Position numbers and translations under genes: made by a program
In this document: in pieces, positions 1 to 10,600 of the stretch
How positions within the stretch are numbered: position 1 is the stretch's first letter
Layout: each line of letters opens with the position of its first letter
The notes under the pieces: generated by a model
Database searches by the model: none
Told to the model about the DNA's origin: nothing
Seen by the model: only the letters and a program-made list of their open reading frames with translations
DNA from: Atherinomorus stipes
Taxonomy: Eukaryota > Chordata > Actinopteri > Atheriniformes > Atherinidae
Direction: 5' to 3'
Assembly (NCBI GenBank): GCA_023101725.1
Contig: JALJCO010001050.1
Location: forward strand, 434,001 to 498,000
DNA: 64,000 bases

Positions 1-1321
1 ATGGAGACATAAATATTACAAAAACCATTGTATTATCTTAGTTTAGGCCCATGTCATGGATTAGTTACCTCATTGTTGCATAATATTTATTTCTATTTTA
101 CGATCCTTTGGCAGTAGCGGTCGTTGCGGTCAAGCCATGTTGCTATGGTTTAAATTAGTTGACATACGAAATGGTCATTTTTCTCAGTGTAAATGTCATT
201 GTGTTATCAAGATAACAGCCTGTATAACGTGCTTGTGCCGATAACGGTATAAGACGAGCAGGCTAATGTCATTTCCCGTAGCCACAGAGTTATCTGACGA
301 TAGTTCTGTTTCATTCCTTCATAACTACCAGTGGCAGTAAACAAAGTGGACATGTCTCCTCGCATGTCAGCTGACCGGCAGTCATCCAGGAATTCACAGA
401 ACCACAGTTACCCGCATAGCTTTTGTTATAGCTGGTGTTTGTTTACCTTTCAATAAGCCGTGGTATGCGGTGACAGCTGAATATGTCCATGGTGGTGTTA
501 TTTATGCAGACTATTTGATAACTCTAACTGAAGGAATTATTGACAGATAGTCTGTAACAATTTAAAAAATATGAACCTGATGGATCCGTCAATGATAGCT
601 GCGTCTGTGGTTTATGATTAAACAGACAAGGTTAACAGTGCAAATAAATGTTAATGAAGTAAATGCTTCTTCTTCTGAATTGACAGACTGAACGCCGCTT
701 TGGTGAAATGCTGCCCTCGACAGTCCTGCAGCACGAGAGACATGATCCATTTCACTGTGACTTTTAATCAGTAATAGTAAACTGTAGGGGGGCCACAGTG
801 AGCCCACGCCACTCACACACCTATATCAGTGCCAAGATGTTGTACTTTTTTTTTTTTCTTACAACGAACCATCTAACGGAGGCCCTCCTGGTAACCTGAG
901 ACCCCACGCAGCCTGCGTGTAGCAAGGGGCGGTGCAGAGAGTATTCATTGAACTTCTGTAGTTAAGTGCTGCAGACCAGATATGAGCATGTTCAAATTAT
1001 CACTGCAGCATTTTCACTGTGTAACTCTTTCCATATTTATCCCATAACCTTTCCTTTACCCCCATGACATTTTCCAATGAGCTCAAGGACAAGAGCTCAT
1101 GTCTTTGACGAGACCAGGCACTTTCTTGTACATTCAGTTTAGCCTCACTTGCGGTCTCTGTTTGGTATAATTATTATTAATTTTGTCATTAGTAATTTTT
1201 TGATTTTATTAAGGATCCCCATCAGCTGTTACCATGGCAACCAGCTAGTCTTTCTGGGATCCAAATTAAAAACATACAGCTAAAAAAAAGAATCACAATT
1301 ACAATATTTTCAACATGTTAT
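1..1321. other. Intergenic, no gene recognised
   Basis: Only short open frames without family features are present. The stretch is of ordinary base composition with a few A/T runs. The one recognisable item is a LINE-3'-end-like segment near 1190-1280, listed separately. Confidence 0.6.
1190..1280 (-). repeat. Possible LINE 3'-end fragment
   Basis: Read on the minus strand, this segment has a GGATCC-containing stretch followed by TTAATAAAATCA, resembling the 3' tails of fish non-LTR retrotransposons that end in short A/T-rich repeats. No reverse transcriptase coding remains next to it. The call rests on resemblance only. Confidence 0.3.
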
Positions 1322-1325
1322 TTAA

Positions 1326-1740
1326 AGGTAGAGTCTGGAGTAGAGTGGTGCTGGTTTCAAGGTAGACCACGGTATAAAAACGTAGTGGTATGAAAACCAT
1401 TACATTCACTGGTTTTCCGACGGGCACTATCTAAAGCTCTTTTTTTTTTCTCTTTTCGAGAGTCCCAGTAACTGGCTTCTGCTCCAATCATGAGCTTATT
1501 CCCATACAGCGTCATGCCCTTAGCTCTGTCATTAGCTGGCGATATGCACAGAAATCTCCAACCAGAAACGTCCCGAACACACCAAAACAAACAGAAAAGG
1601 CGAATTACAGACAGGGGGAGAGGGAGTTGCATTCAAACTCACCACTGCACAAGGGTAGAGACCCAAAGTCGTGGATTGAGAGGGATTTCAATTGTGCAGG
1701 TCTAACGTTTATTTTCAGGGGGAAACTCTGGACTCTACCT
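1326..1740. mobile_element. Small TTAA-flanked MITE (415 bp)
   Basis: The ends are inverted: AGGTAGAGTCTGGAG at the left and, read in reverse, AGGTAGAGTCCAGAG at the right. TTAA lies directly outside both ends (1322-1325 and 1741-1744), as expected for a TTAA target duplication. TTAA duplications are typical of piggyBac and Kolobok transposons. No transposase is encoded, so this is a non-autonomous copy. The terminal inverted repeat is only about 15 bp. Confidence 0.6.
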
Positions 1741-1744
1741 TTAA

Positions 1745-3350
1745 CACACAGCATAATTGATAAGAAAACACACACACACACACAAAAACAGCTAATAAAA
1801 CAAAAGCACCTCAAGGCATCACATGGAGTAGTTGTCAATCACCTGCTCTACCAGTTCAGACATGGTTTAGTTACCAGTCCCTCATTTTTACTTTCTGTGC
1901 AAAGTCTACAGTAGTGCTGTTTCTCTTCACTCAGCTCTATATTTCCTTGGACAGCCTGCCCCTGCAGCACCTTCAGATTTTGATTTTGATTTAGGTCAAT
2001 ACATTTCTTTCTATTCCCAAACCTCCTGCCTCATGGCTATGAGTCTGCAGTTGCATCCTCTCCATGATGACAGCAACAGGCTGAATTACAGGGAAATGGG
2101 TATAAATATGGGATAAAACTCTAAATTCAATTCTGTCATTATGAATAAATAAGATTTGAATCCAGATTAGTGTGTTTTGATTTTATAGCCCTTTAGTTGG
2201 AGGGTAAAATATGCAGAGAAACATTATGAACAAGTCGAAACACTTCCAGAGATTTGAGATCTCAGATAATCCTGCAGGTTTTAGACTTTTTTGGTTTGTT
2301 AGGGCTCTTCTTTACTCACACTTGTTACTGGTAAATGTTAGATGATATATTTCCTTAAAACCTTATAGTTTGACAACTTAAAACCTTAACCAAACATTAA
2401 AAAGCCCCAAAGGCTTTTTTAAGCAGCTTAATACTTGAAAATTAAATTAATTACAGCTCACAGGGGAGACAGACTATCTTTTTTTGTAAAGTGAAATTCA
2501 GTTGGGAAAGTGAAGCAGTTGTACTTCTGCCTGATTACTGAGCTTATAGAAGATATTTCTTGCTCCTACAGAGTTGTTTATACATGGCCAACGTGACTGC
2601 ATGTTTCCACCGAGTTATGATGGAATTTCATGGTTTGCAGTTCTTAGCTTTCTTAAACAACTTTGAAAATCAGATTTCTGTCGTCGGTCAACACAGAAGA
2701 GGCAGTTTACACTGTAATAACGCAACACTTTTTTATTTTAAGCAGTTCAAACACATACAAATCTATGACAAAATTATTTAATAAAAAAAAAAAAAAACAT
2801 GAATAATAGCAGTTATTCAACAAATACACTTCTTATGTGTTTTGATTTAACTATACTACTCATTCTAGTTTGTGTGATTTAGTGTAAGTGATTTCCATCA
2901 GTCTGCTGCAACAAAGCTGTGGCTACAAATGTGGTTACCATCACTAAGTATGAATGAAGAGTGACTGAATGGATCTTAAAAGTTATAAGTTAAGTTGATG
3001 AAGACAGTCAAACCTTTGAACTGAGATGTAAAAAATGGCCATAATTTTTATTTGTATATTTTAGCTAAGGCACAGAATCCAGTAGATGTCCATAAGTAAT
3101 AATAATAATGGTGATGATTATGTAGATGACAGTAATAAACTGATAATAATGATGATTATCATAATGAAAAAGATACGTACAGATAATTACTATAGTGATG
3201 ATGATGATACCGTAACTAATTACTTTAATGATAATTGTGGTAGCAATAAAGATATTTTTGATGATGTTGACAGTGATGGTGAATCTAATAATAATAACAA
3301 TTATAATAATGAGAATTGTATGATAATGAAATACAAAATAAAATGTAATA
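1745..3350. other. Intergenic, no gene recognised
   Basis: No coding signature was found. From about 3086 to 3350 the sequence is a degenerate AAT/GAT-rich simple repeat, which produces an Asn/Asp-rich open frame without biological support. Confidence 0.55.
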
Positions 3351-3354
3351 TTAA

Positions 3355-3816
3355 AGGGACTAGAGGCAGGAATTTAAAAAAAAATAAACATGCATGTCCA
3401 TTTTTTTTAATACTAATGGGTGATGAAGCGCTAAATACCAAAAATAACGTTTCCACCCACGTTTCTCTCCGTTGCCTTGAGGCTGTGTGCTGCAAAATGC
3501 GCTGCAATTTGGTGTCAAGTTTTTGCCGCTGCATGCGGACGTGACGTCAAATGACGCTACATCCGCAGTTTTGATACAGGAAGAAGACGGTTGGGGTAAA
3601 TTTAAACACTGTAAGTGATAGTTATGGATTCTTCTGCCGTCAACAAACGATCCAGATCAACTGAAAGACACTAAAAAGTGTAACTACGAAGAAAAAGCGT
3701 AGTAAACAACATTATAGCTTCAGTTTGTGCACACTCCCGTGACGGCTTGGCTCGTGGCTGCAGTTACCTGAAGCGCCAGTCGCGAGTTTAGTTTCTTAAT
3801 TACGCCTCAAGTCCCT
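3355..3816. mobile_element. TTAA-flanked MITE (462 bp)
   Basis: The left end reads AGGGACTAGAGGC and the right end, reversed, AGGGACTTGAGGC. TTAA flanks both ends (3351-3354 and 3817-3820). The interior has no transposase. It contains CpG-rich segments and a TGACGTCA-like site near 3541. It belongs to the same TTAA class as 1326-1740 and 4003-5546, but the interior is different. Confidence 0.65.
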
Positions 3817-4002
3817 TTAATAATTTACATTTGTAAAAAAACAACTAAATAATATCATGTATGATTAAATTATTGGCCATGAATCCAGGCTTTCTACTAA
3901 AAAATACGTTTAAAAAAGGACACTATGACTTCATCTCCTCAGCTAGGTCAATTAAGAGTTTAGGGGGTATGACCACAAATGTTCTGTCACCTCTGGTCTT
4001 AA

Positions 4003-5546
4003 ACGTGAAGTTCAGGATTTTTACATAGGGCCTCATTTACAAGTGAGCCAGGATACTATGAATCACTGAAGACAGTTTCAACATATTTCATCTCATTATT
4101 CTAGTTCCAGGAGGTTGCTGATGCTAATGCTAGTGTGAGTCAATAGGGAGCCGAAGTCACGCCCCTCTACTTCCGCACAACGGGACCTAAGAGATGAAAA
4201 AAAATATGATTGGAAGTCAATGAGGAGAAAATAATTGTCTTCTGGTCCCAGTCATTCTCTGTCCTGGATTCCTGGATTGAAATTAAAATTTCTGGTGCAA
4301 AGAAAAAAGAAAATAACGCGAAGATTTTCGATAATTTCAGGATTTTCTTGAAGACGCTTTGTGGACTACTCCTCTCGCCGCAAGTGATGACGTTGCTCCC
4401 TATGACGGGTGTGAACGAGACTGGACATCGTTCCATCGGCGTAATGGAAAGACTCAACATTTCCTGACTTAAAACGGTTTTCACCTCTGTTCATGCTCTT
4501 TTTCCTGTTCTCAAAAAAAATAAAGTAAAAAGCAGTGACGTGCCGGAGTAAAATCACAACGGTAGCATACTCCTGCAGCTGGTGACGCATGTCACGGTTG
4601 TGACGAGAGCTTTGGACCACACAGAAGCTTCAAGTAAATCCTGAAATGATCTAAAGTCTTTGCGGTATTTTGTTTTTTTCTTTGCACCAAAAAATTTCAT
4701 TTAAATCCATAACCAACATATCTGGAATCCAGGACAGAGAACGACTGGGACCAGAAGATAATTATTTTTTCCCCATTGACTTCCATTCATATTTTTTCAT
4801 CTCTCAGGTCCCATGATGCGGAAGTAGAGAGCCTGTCATTAAAACCAATTGTATCTACTCTACAGAGCATCCATGCAAATCTGTGTAAATGCCGTGTTAA
4901 ACTAGTAAACTCATGTGTTGAACAAGTAAAACTAGCCTTGTATGACAAATTTTGCATTACATATTGAAGAACTAGTTTCTTACCAGCTGCAGAATGATAT
5001 ACTTTGCTTTCGGGTGGTAGCGTTACTACCTTTGCCAGTATATTCCGATTTATAGAGATATGGTGACAGTAAGTTTGATAAAAAAAAAAAGTTTGAAATT
5101 GTCTTCAAAATCCGACATATCCTCATGCCTTTCGTGGCCATAGATTTGATTGTATATTTGTGTAATCAAATTCCTTACACGTAGCAGCAGATGATATCAC
5201 TCCGCTGCCAAATACAGGAAGTGAAACTTTGTAAAGTGTCTCAGCAGCAACAATCAAAATGCTACAAAATGCAAGGTTAGTTTTATTTGTAACATTATTC
5301 TATTAACACGGCATTCACAGAAAGTCTTAAGTTATAAATGATTTGCCTCGGATGTTCTGTGGAGTGGATAAGATTGTTTTTAATGACAGGCTAGTAGATT
5401 CCTATTAACTTATGCTAGCATTAGCATCAGCAACCTCCTGGATCTAGAATAATGGAATGAAATATGTTGAAACTGTCCCTAGTGATAAGTAGTATCCTGG
5501 CTCACTCGAAAATGAGGCCCTATATCAGAAATCCTGAACTTCCCCT
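4003..5546. mobile_element. TTAA-flanked TIR element with nested MITE
   Basis: About 150 bp at each end are inverted copies, for example GAAGTTCAGGATT near 4007 and its reverse complement near 5530, followed by matching AGGAGGTTGCTGATGCTAAT segments. TTAA lies outside both ends (3999-4002 and 5547-5550). No transposase frame was seen. The copy is interrupted by a second inverted-repeat element at 4153-4825, so it is a host of nested insertion. Confidence 0.65.
4153..4825. mobile_element. Inner MITE, possibly hAT type
   Basis: The two ends are long inverted copies: the segment at 4169-4290 (ACTTCCGCA, then GGACCT, then GTCTTCTGGTCCCAGTC) recurs reversed at 4705-4825. The flanks read AGGGAGCC (4145-4152) and AGAGAGCC (4826-4833), a 7-of-8 match that would fit an aged hAT-type 8-bp target duplication. 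The left end has some 14 extra bases before the inverted repeat begins, so the exact boundary is uncertain. Confidence 0.5.
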
Positions 5547-6364
5547 TTAAACCATCTAACTTACTGGACCAAGTAAAACTCCTCATCTGACCTCAATCTG
5601 TTTATCGGCAGGTTCCAGAAGGTCAGATAAAAAAGACAAAAAGGCCTTTAAGGGCTTTAAAAGTCAGAGTAAGATCTTAAAATCAATTTTAAAATGTCTT
5701 AGGAGCCAGTGCAAGGAGGCTGAAACAGCACTCCTCGTTCTTTAAAAGAGAAGATGCAGCTTCTCAAAAGGGAAAGATGAAAATGGGGCTGTCTTATGTG
5801 GTGGGAAATTAAGTTTGCAAAGTAGAAATTTGACCAGGAGGGTCAGACTGGTAAAAAGGGTGGCCACAGCTGTTTTTTGCTATTTGACTATTTGTAAATG
5901 CATGAAGACTAGGGGCCCCCAAAACATGAATGTTAAGCCTTATCTAAGGAGAATGATGATAGCTTGTCTGTATTTCTTAGAATAAATGTGGGATATAAGA
6001 ATACAATAAGCTGAAATGACAAACTGTGGCTGCTGTTTTTGTGGCATATTATAGTCAAAATCATTGGACTAAAACTATCATGCAGTGAGCGAAGACTGCG
6101 GACAGGCTACCCATCATTCCTCTTGGTGAGGATATAGATGGCAAATACTGTTATGCCATCTGGTAAGCTTGTCTTAGAGGGGCAGAAAACAAGAATAAGA
6201 GGAAGAAAGACAGTCAGAGGATTGTTTGTGATGGGGTGGGGGAGTTAAAGTTGTTAGCAAACACAACTTTAAATTTGAATACACTGTGCTATTCTGCCTT
6301 GGCACTGACAGAATTGAGTACCTTCATTTCAACATTTAGAAGATTATAAATTTCCGTATTATTT

Positions 6365-6690
6365 CTGTATACATCAGCGATGTGCTTGTTATCAGACCAG
6401 CCAGTGAGTGCCGGCACCATTTGCCGAGATTATGAGTCTCTAATAGTGTATTAATGATATTGTTTATCATACGAGCAGGTCACAGAAACCTTAGTGTATG
6501 TCGGAAAAAGGGGGACCAGTGAATTGCCTCAACAATTAGCAAAAAAGCATGATGGAGTCCTGAACTAAAATGTTGTTAAACAACACTTTGAGGCAATCAC
6601 TGCAATCAAGTGTTTTCTGTAATGTTCAATAAGACTTCTGCACCTGTTGACAGGTATTTTGGTCCACTGTTTATGAGCAATGTGCTCTAA
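6365..6690. repeat. Dispersed repeat, copy 1
   Basis: Two parts of this segment recur elsewhere in the window. The part at 6365-6505 matches 39666-39800 in inverted orientation. The part at about 6545-6690 matches 10005-10150 in direct orientation, including GAGGCAATCACTGCAATCAAG. This indicates a dispersed element of at least 300 bp. No coding domain was identified in it. Confidence 0.55.
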
Positions 6691-6860
6691 AATATCTTGA
6701 ACAGTTTTGCCTTTAAAAAAAAATAAAAAAATCTTTTCAACCACAATTCAGAAGCAAAATTTCATTTCACTAAATTACAATTTAGTATTTTTTAAAAATG
6801 TATTACTACTTTTTAAAAACTTCTTTGTTATTTGAATTACTATTGTGAATTTAGCCTTTG

Positions 6861-6888
6861 ATATATATATATATATATATATATATAT
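6861..6888. repeat. AT dinucleotide microsatellite
   Basis: Fourteen uninterrupted AT units. Confidence 0.9.
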
Positions 6889-7195
6889 GGACCAAATTCC
6901 AAGTTTCTTCTGTGTTTTTTTAGCATCATTGGCCATGTAACCTTGCACGGTTATCACATCTGGTGTTATAATAACTTTACATTCTTACCATATATCATAG
7001 TTTATGTGCCCCATGACATTTATATGGGCGTCTTCTTACCAGTAAATAGAAAGTAATGTGGCTCCATCTTGTGGTAATAAAAAGTATTACGGTTAAATAT
7101 CGTTAGTAGGTCAGAACAAACTGGTAATGTATGACCTTTTAATGTTTCTCTTTTTAGCCTCCGGAGTGATAAGTGTGACTAATACATGAACGCTA

Positions 7196-7196
<1 letters not shown>

Positions 7197-7226
<30 letters not shown>
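7197..7226 (+). repeat. 30-base poly-G tract
   Basis: Thirty consecutive G on the + strand, followed by AGAGAGAG-like sequence. It lies about 420 bp upstream of the TMEM53-like start codon. Such a run could form intramolecular G-quadruplexes. Its exact length is also prone to sequencing and assembly error. Confidence 0.85.
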
Positions 7227-7227
<1 letters not shown>

Positions 7228-7379
7228 GAGAGCTTGTGAACTATTATAAAGTCCAGAAATGGGCTGAAGCACAAATGGGCAAAAGTATTCAGTAAGAATC
7301 CACTATGTTTTACCTAACCTATCTGTTATTTACTGATCCTCCCGCCTTTCACCCTTAGTTGCTCTTATAATTTTCCATG

Positions 7380-7674
7380 TATGACAACCGCCGGGGTTAA
7401 TTCAGTTCATTTGTCGAGAGCGAGCGCTGCCACCGGCGCAGGAGGAGAGTGCGCGTTCACGGACGACTGCGGAGTCTGTTTAAAGGGGCGGTGAGAGCCG
7501 GTGGAGCGGGGGCGTGCGCGCGCGGTGGTCGGTTACTTTGAAGGCTGTCTGTCACGGCTGCAAACTGGCACCGAGGCAGCTCTGAGAGACTGTCCGCAGC
7601 TATTCTCCAAACGGCCAGGAGGACAAGTCCACGCCGCAGCCTCTCAACATGGGAAACCTGCCGCTCTCCACAGG
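7380..7674 (+). promoter_or_regulatory. CpG-rich 5' end of the TMEM53-like gene
   Basis: From about 7388 the sequence turns abruptly GC- and CpG-rich (GAGCGAGCGC, GGCGCAGG, GCGCGCGGTGG), in contrast to the A/T-rich flanks. The enriched stretch runs into the coding start at 7649 and ends at the splice donor. This is the usual look of a vertebrate CpG-island promoter and first exon. No TATA box stands out, and the transcription start was not located. Confidence 0.55.
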
Positions 7675-10600
7675 GTAACAAAATCACACGTTGCCTCGTT
7701 CGACGCGCTTTGTAAAACTAGTATATTTGCCTGTTTAAAAAAGAAAAAGAGGGAACGAAAAAAGAAAGAAAAACAATTGTTTAATAATAGTAGTATGTCT
7801 CCTCCCTAGACCCGGTAAGAATGCTCTCATGCTCGGTTCATCGCCTCCAGCTGGTCGCCTGAATGGGAAAATGAGGCATTAGCTTGCACAGCTCCCTTCT
7901 TGGAACTGTGATTAACTCTCATCCTTTACACGGAACTTTGCAGTTCAGGGTCGCACGGTATTTTGCTAAGCTTTTATATGCGTGAAAAACTAAATAACAA
8001 AAAATAATGAATCAGACATGCACTGCCTTGCTAAGAACAACGTTAGTAATGGTGGTTTGGGTAGGCTACAGCCTTGTAAGAGACAGTGAGATAGGAGTAA
8101 AGTTTGAGTAAATATCCTTCAACTTAAACAAGTTATTATTGATACTATATAAAAAGTTATAAACTGGGTTGACCACAATTTAATGAATTTAACACAACTT
8201 ATCTTGCTGATATAAGCAAAGCCTTCATTAGGAAAGAGGTCATCGTGCCTTCTCATCAGTGATACAGGATGATATTCTTATTGAAAATATAGCAAAGACG
8301 GTGAAAATCAACAGGTACAAGTCAGAAATGTCTCTTTTTATATTTGATACATGAAATGATCACTTTTGTTTTCAATAACTATCCTGCCAACGCTTTGAAA
8401 ATGAAATGTTGACACAGGATATTAGTTAAGTAATTTAATTTGGAACATAACGCATGGCATATTTTGAGTGGGTGACAGGCCGGAAGATTTTTACTATGTG
8501 GTTTCACTATTTGGCTGAAAAAAGCAAAGTTGTTATCAAGAAAGAGACCAACATGCCCCTCATGAAGCATTGATACGGGATACTGTTGCAGTGGCTGTAA
8601 TATAAACAGTGATGTAGTCCTGTTTTTCATTAATGATTATATTATGTTATAGATTTTTTTTCCCCTTGTGCAACTCTTCCAAAGCAGCTGACTTTGTGTA
8701 AAATATAAATATTTACTGAAGAATTGTTTAAAAGAATAATGTCATTTTCTGTGACTTCTCTTTTGTTCTAGTCTTCTGAAGACTGATGCAACCACATCTA
8801 AAGAAGTCAGGAAAGGGAAGTTTATCGCCAGAAGGATCTGCAATGGCATCATTTATTATTACACTCCAATCACAGCATGTCATGCTGAAGACCCTCAGAC
8901 CCCCACAGCTCTCATCTCATCCCCACCATTGTCTGTGTCTCTCAGTGACTCCAGCTCTGCAGATGCTTCATCTCCATTGCTTTCAGAAACAGCTGTTTAC
9001 TCCCCAAAGCTATCGTACTCCAGCTCCCATTCCCGTCCTCTTCTCCTTTTCTTTTCCTGGCTCGGGGCCCAGCTGGGGGCTGTGGCCAAGTACAGGGACC
9101 TCTATCTGGACCGTGGCATGGATGTCCTCCTGGTCCAGAGCAGTGTAATGCACTTCTTGTGGCCTCGGTGGGGGCTCAACTATGGTTTGGAGGTTCTGAA
9201 TATTCTTCAGGAGCCTCCGTTCTCAGGGAGGGCCGTGCTGGTCCATGCCTCGTCCATCGGTGGCTACACTTTTACCCAGGTTCTCACCCACATTGCTCAG
9301 GAACCGAAAAAATATGGGGGTCTGGCACAAAGGGTGGTAGGCCACATCTACGACAGCCTAGTGGTCGGGTCGCTGGAGCACATGGCCACAGGTGAGTGAG
9401 AGTGACCCAACAAAGTCATAATGGAGCTCAGGTTACTTCTGTGTTGGATATGTGTGTCTGCACTTTTAATAATATATTAGCTGACCTACTGCTCCAGTTT
9501 AAAAGTAGTACAGGGTTTCAGTGCAGAGTTGTTTCTGACCTGATTTAGGACACATTTAAATCAGGCTTAGGACTCATAATTTCAGGTTTTATTGCCTGAT
9601 TTTTGTATTTCTTGCGAGTGCACATTTAGTCCATATAATATCCCAAAATAAAAAAAAAAAAAATCCAAACCACAAAGTATTCCATTTCCTACATTTTACA
9701 ATCAGTAACACACATTTAAAGTCTCCCAGTCAACTTTCTGCCATTCAGTCCATTAAAACAGTCGTAATAATTTATTGTAACCATCTTCATATCATACAGT
9801 TGTGCTTAAAAGTTTACCAACATTTCCATTAAAGACAGAAAGAAAAATCTGCTGCCAGAGCAAAATAAATTGAAATTGACAAAAGTAATAAGAGATAAAA
9901 AAAAAAAAAAAAAAAAAAAAAAAGATGAACATCACAACATTGATTTTGAATTGTGGTTCAACAGAAATATTAAAGACAAATAAACAAAAAATAAAACAAG
10001 TATACAAGCATGATGGGGCTCCTGAACTAAAATTTTGTTGAGCAACTATTTGAGGCAATCACTGCAATCAAGTTTTCTGTAACGTCCAATCAGACGTTTA
10101 CACCTGCACCGGTATTTTGACCCACTGTTCATAAGCAAGATGCTTTCATTTGTCTGGGACAGTTTTGTTTGTTTTTTTAAATGATTTTTTAAAAAATAAA
10201 AATCCAAAATCATTTTTTTATATGACTAAATTATAATTCAGTACATTTTTATTTATTTTTTACCTATTTTTTTTCCTCTTTTTGATGCGACTTACACTGT
10301 TCAACTTAAAAAACTGAAAAGTTACAAAGAGTGTGAGATTTCACCATCTTCAGCACATTATATTATCAAAAGATTTAAATAATTTGGGACAATCTCCCCC
10401 AAATAATCTGGAGTAAGCAAAGGAGGGGAGAGGTTGTTGCATTACAGTGCTGATGACACATTTTTGACATTTTTTGCCATGTTTTAAAAACCAAAATCTT
10501 CTTCATGATGATCTATGTAACAGAAACAAGGGCGCCTGCATAAATGAGTTGTTAGGAAACATCGCTGCTTTTCAGCACATCTGACCAGACTGTGGCTGTG

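Larger units (their letters stand above)
5551..7196. other. Intergenic with dispersed repeats
   Basis: No gene was recognised. The segment near 5590-5770, with phrases such as GAGCCAGTGCAAGGAGGCT, resembles a common teleost dispersed repeat. A further repeat family member lies at 6365-6690 and an AT dinucleotide tract at 6861-6888. Confidence 0.5.

Noticed and set aside
3086..3544. 152-codon Asn/Asp-rich open frame
   Set aside because: Produced by an AAT/GAT simple repeat that then reads into a MITE; no domain.
7501..7809. 102-codon frame over exon 1 of the TMEM53-like gene
   Set aside because: It is in a different frame from the spliced coding sequence and reads through the splice donor into the intron.
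9792..10058. 88-codon Phe-rich minus-strand frame in intron 2
   Set aside because: The Phe run is the antisense of a poly-A tract.
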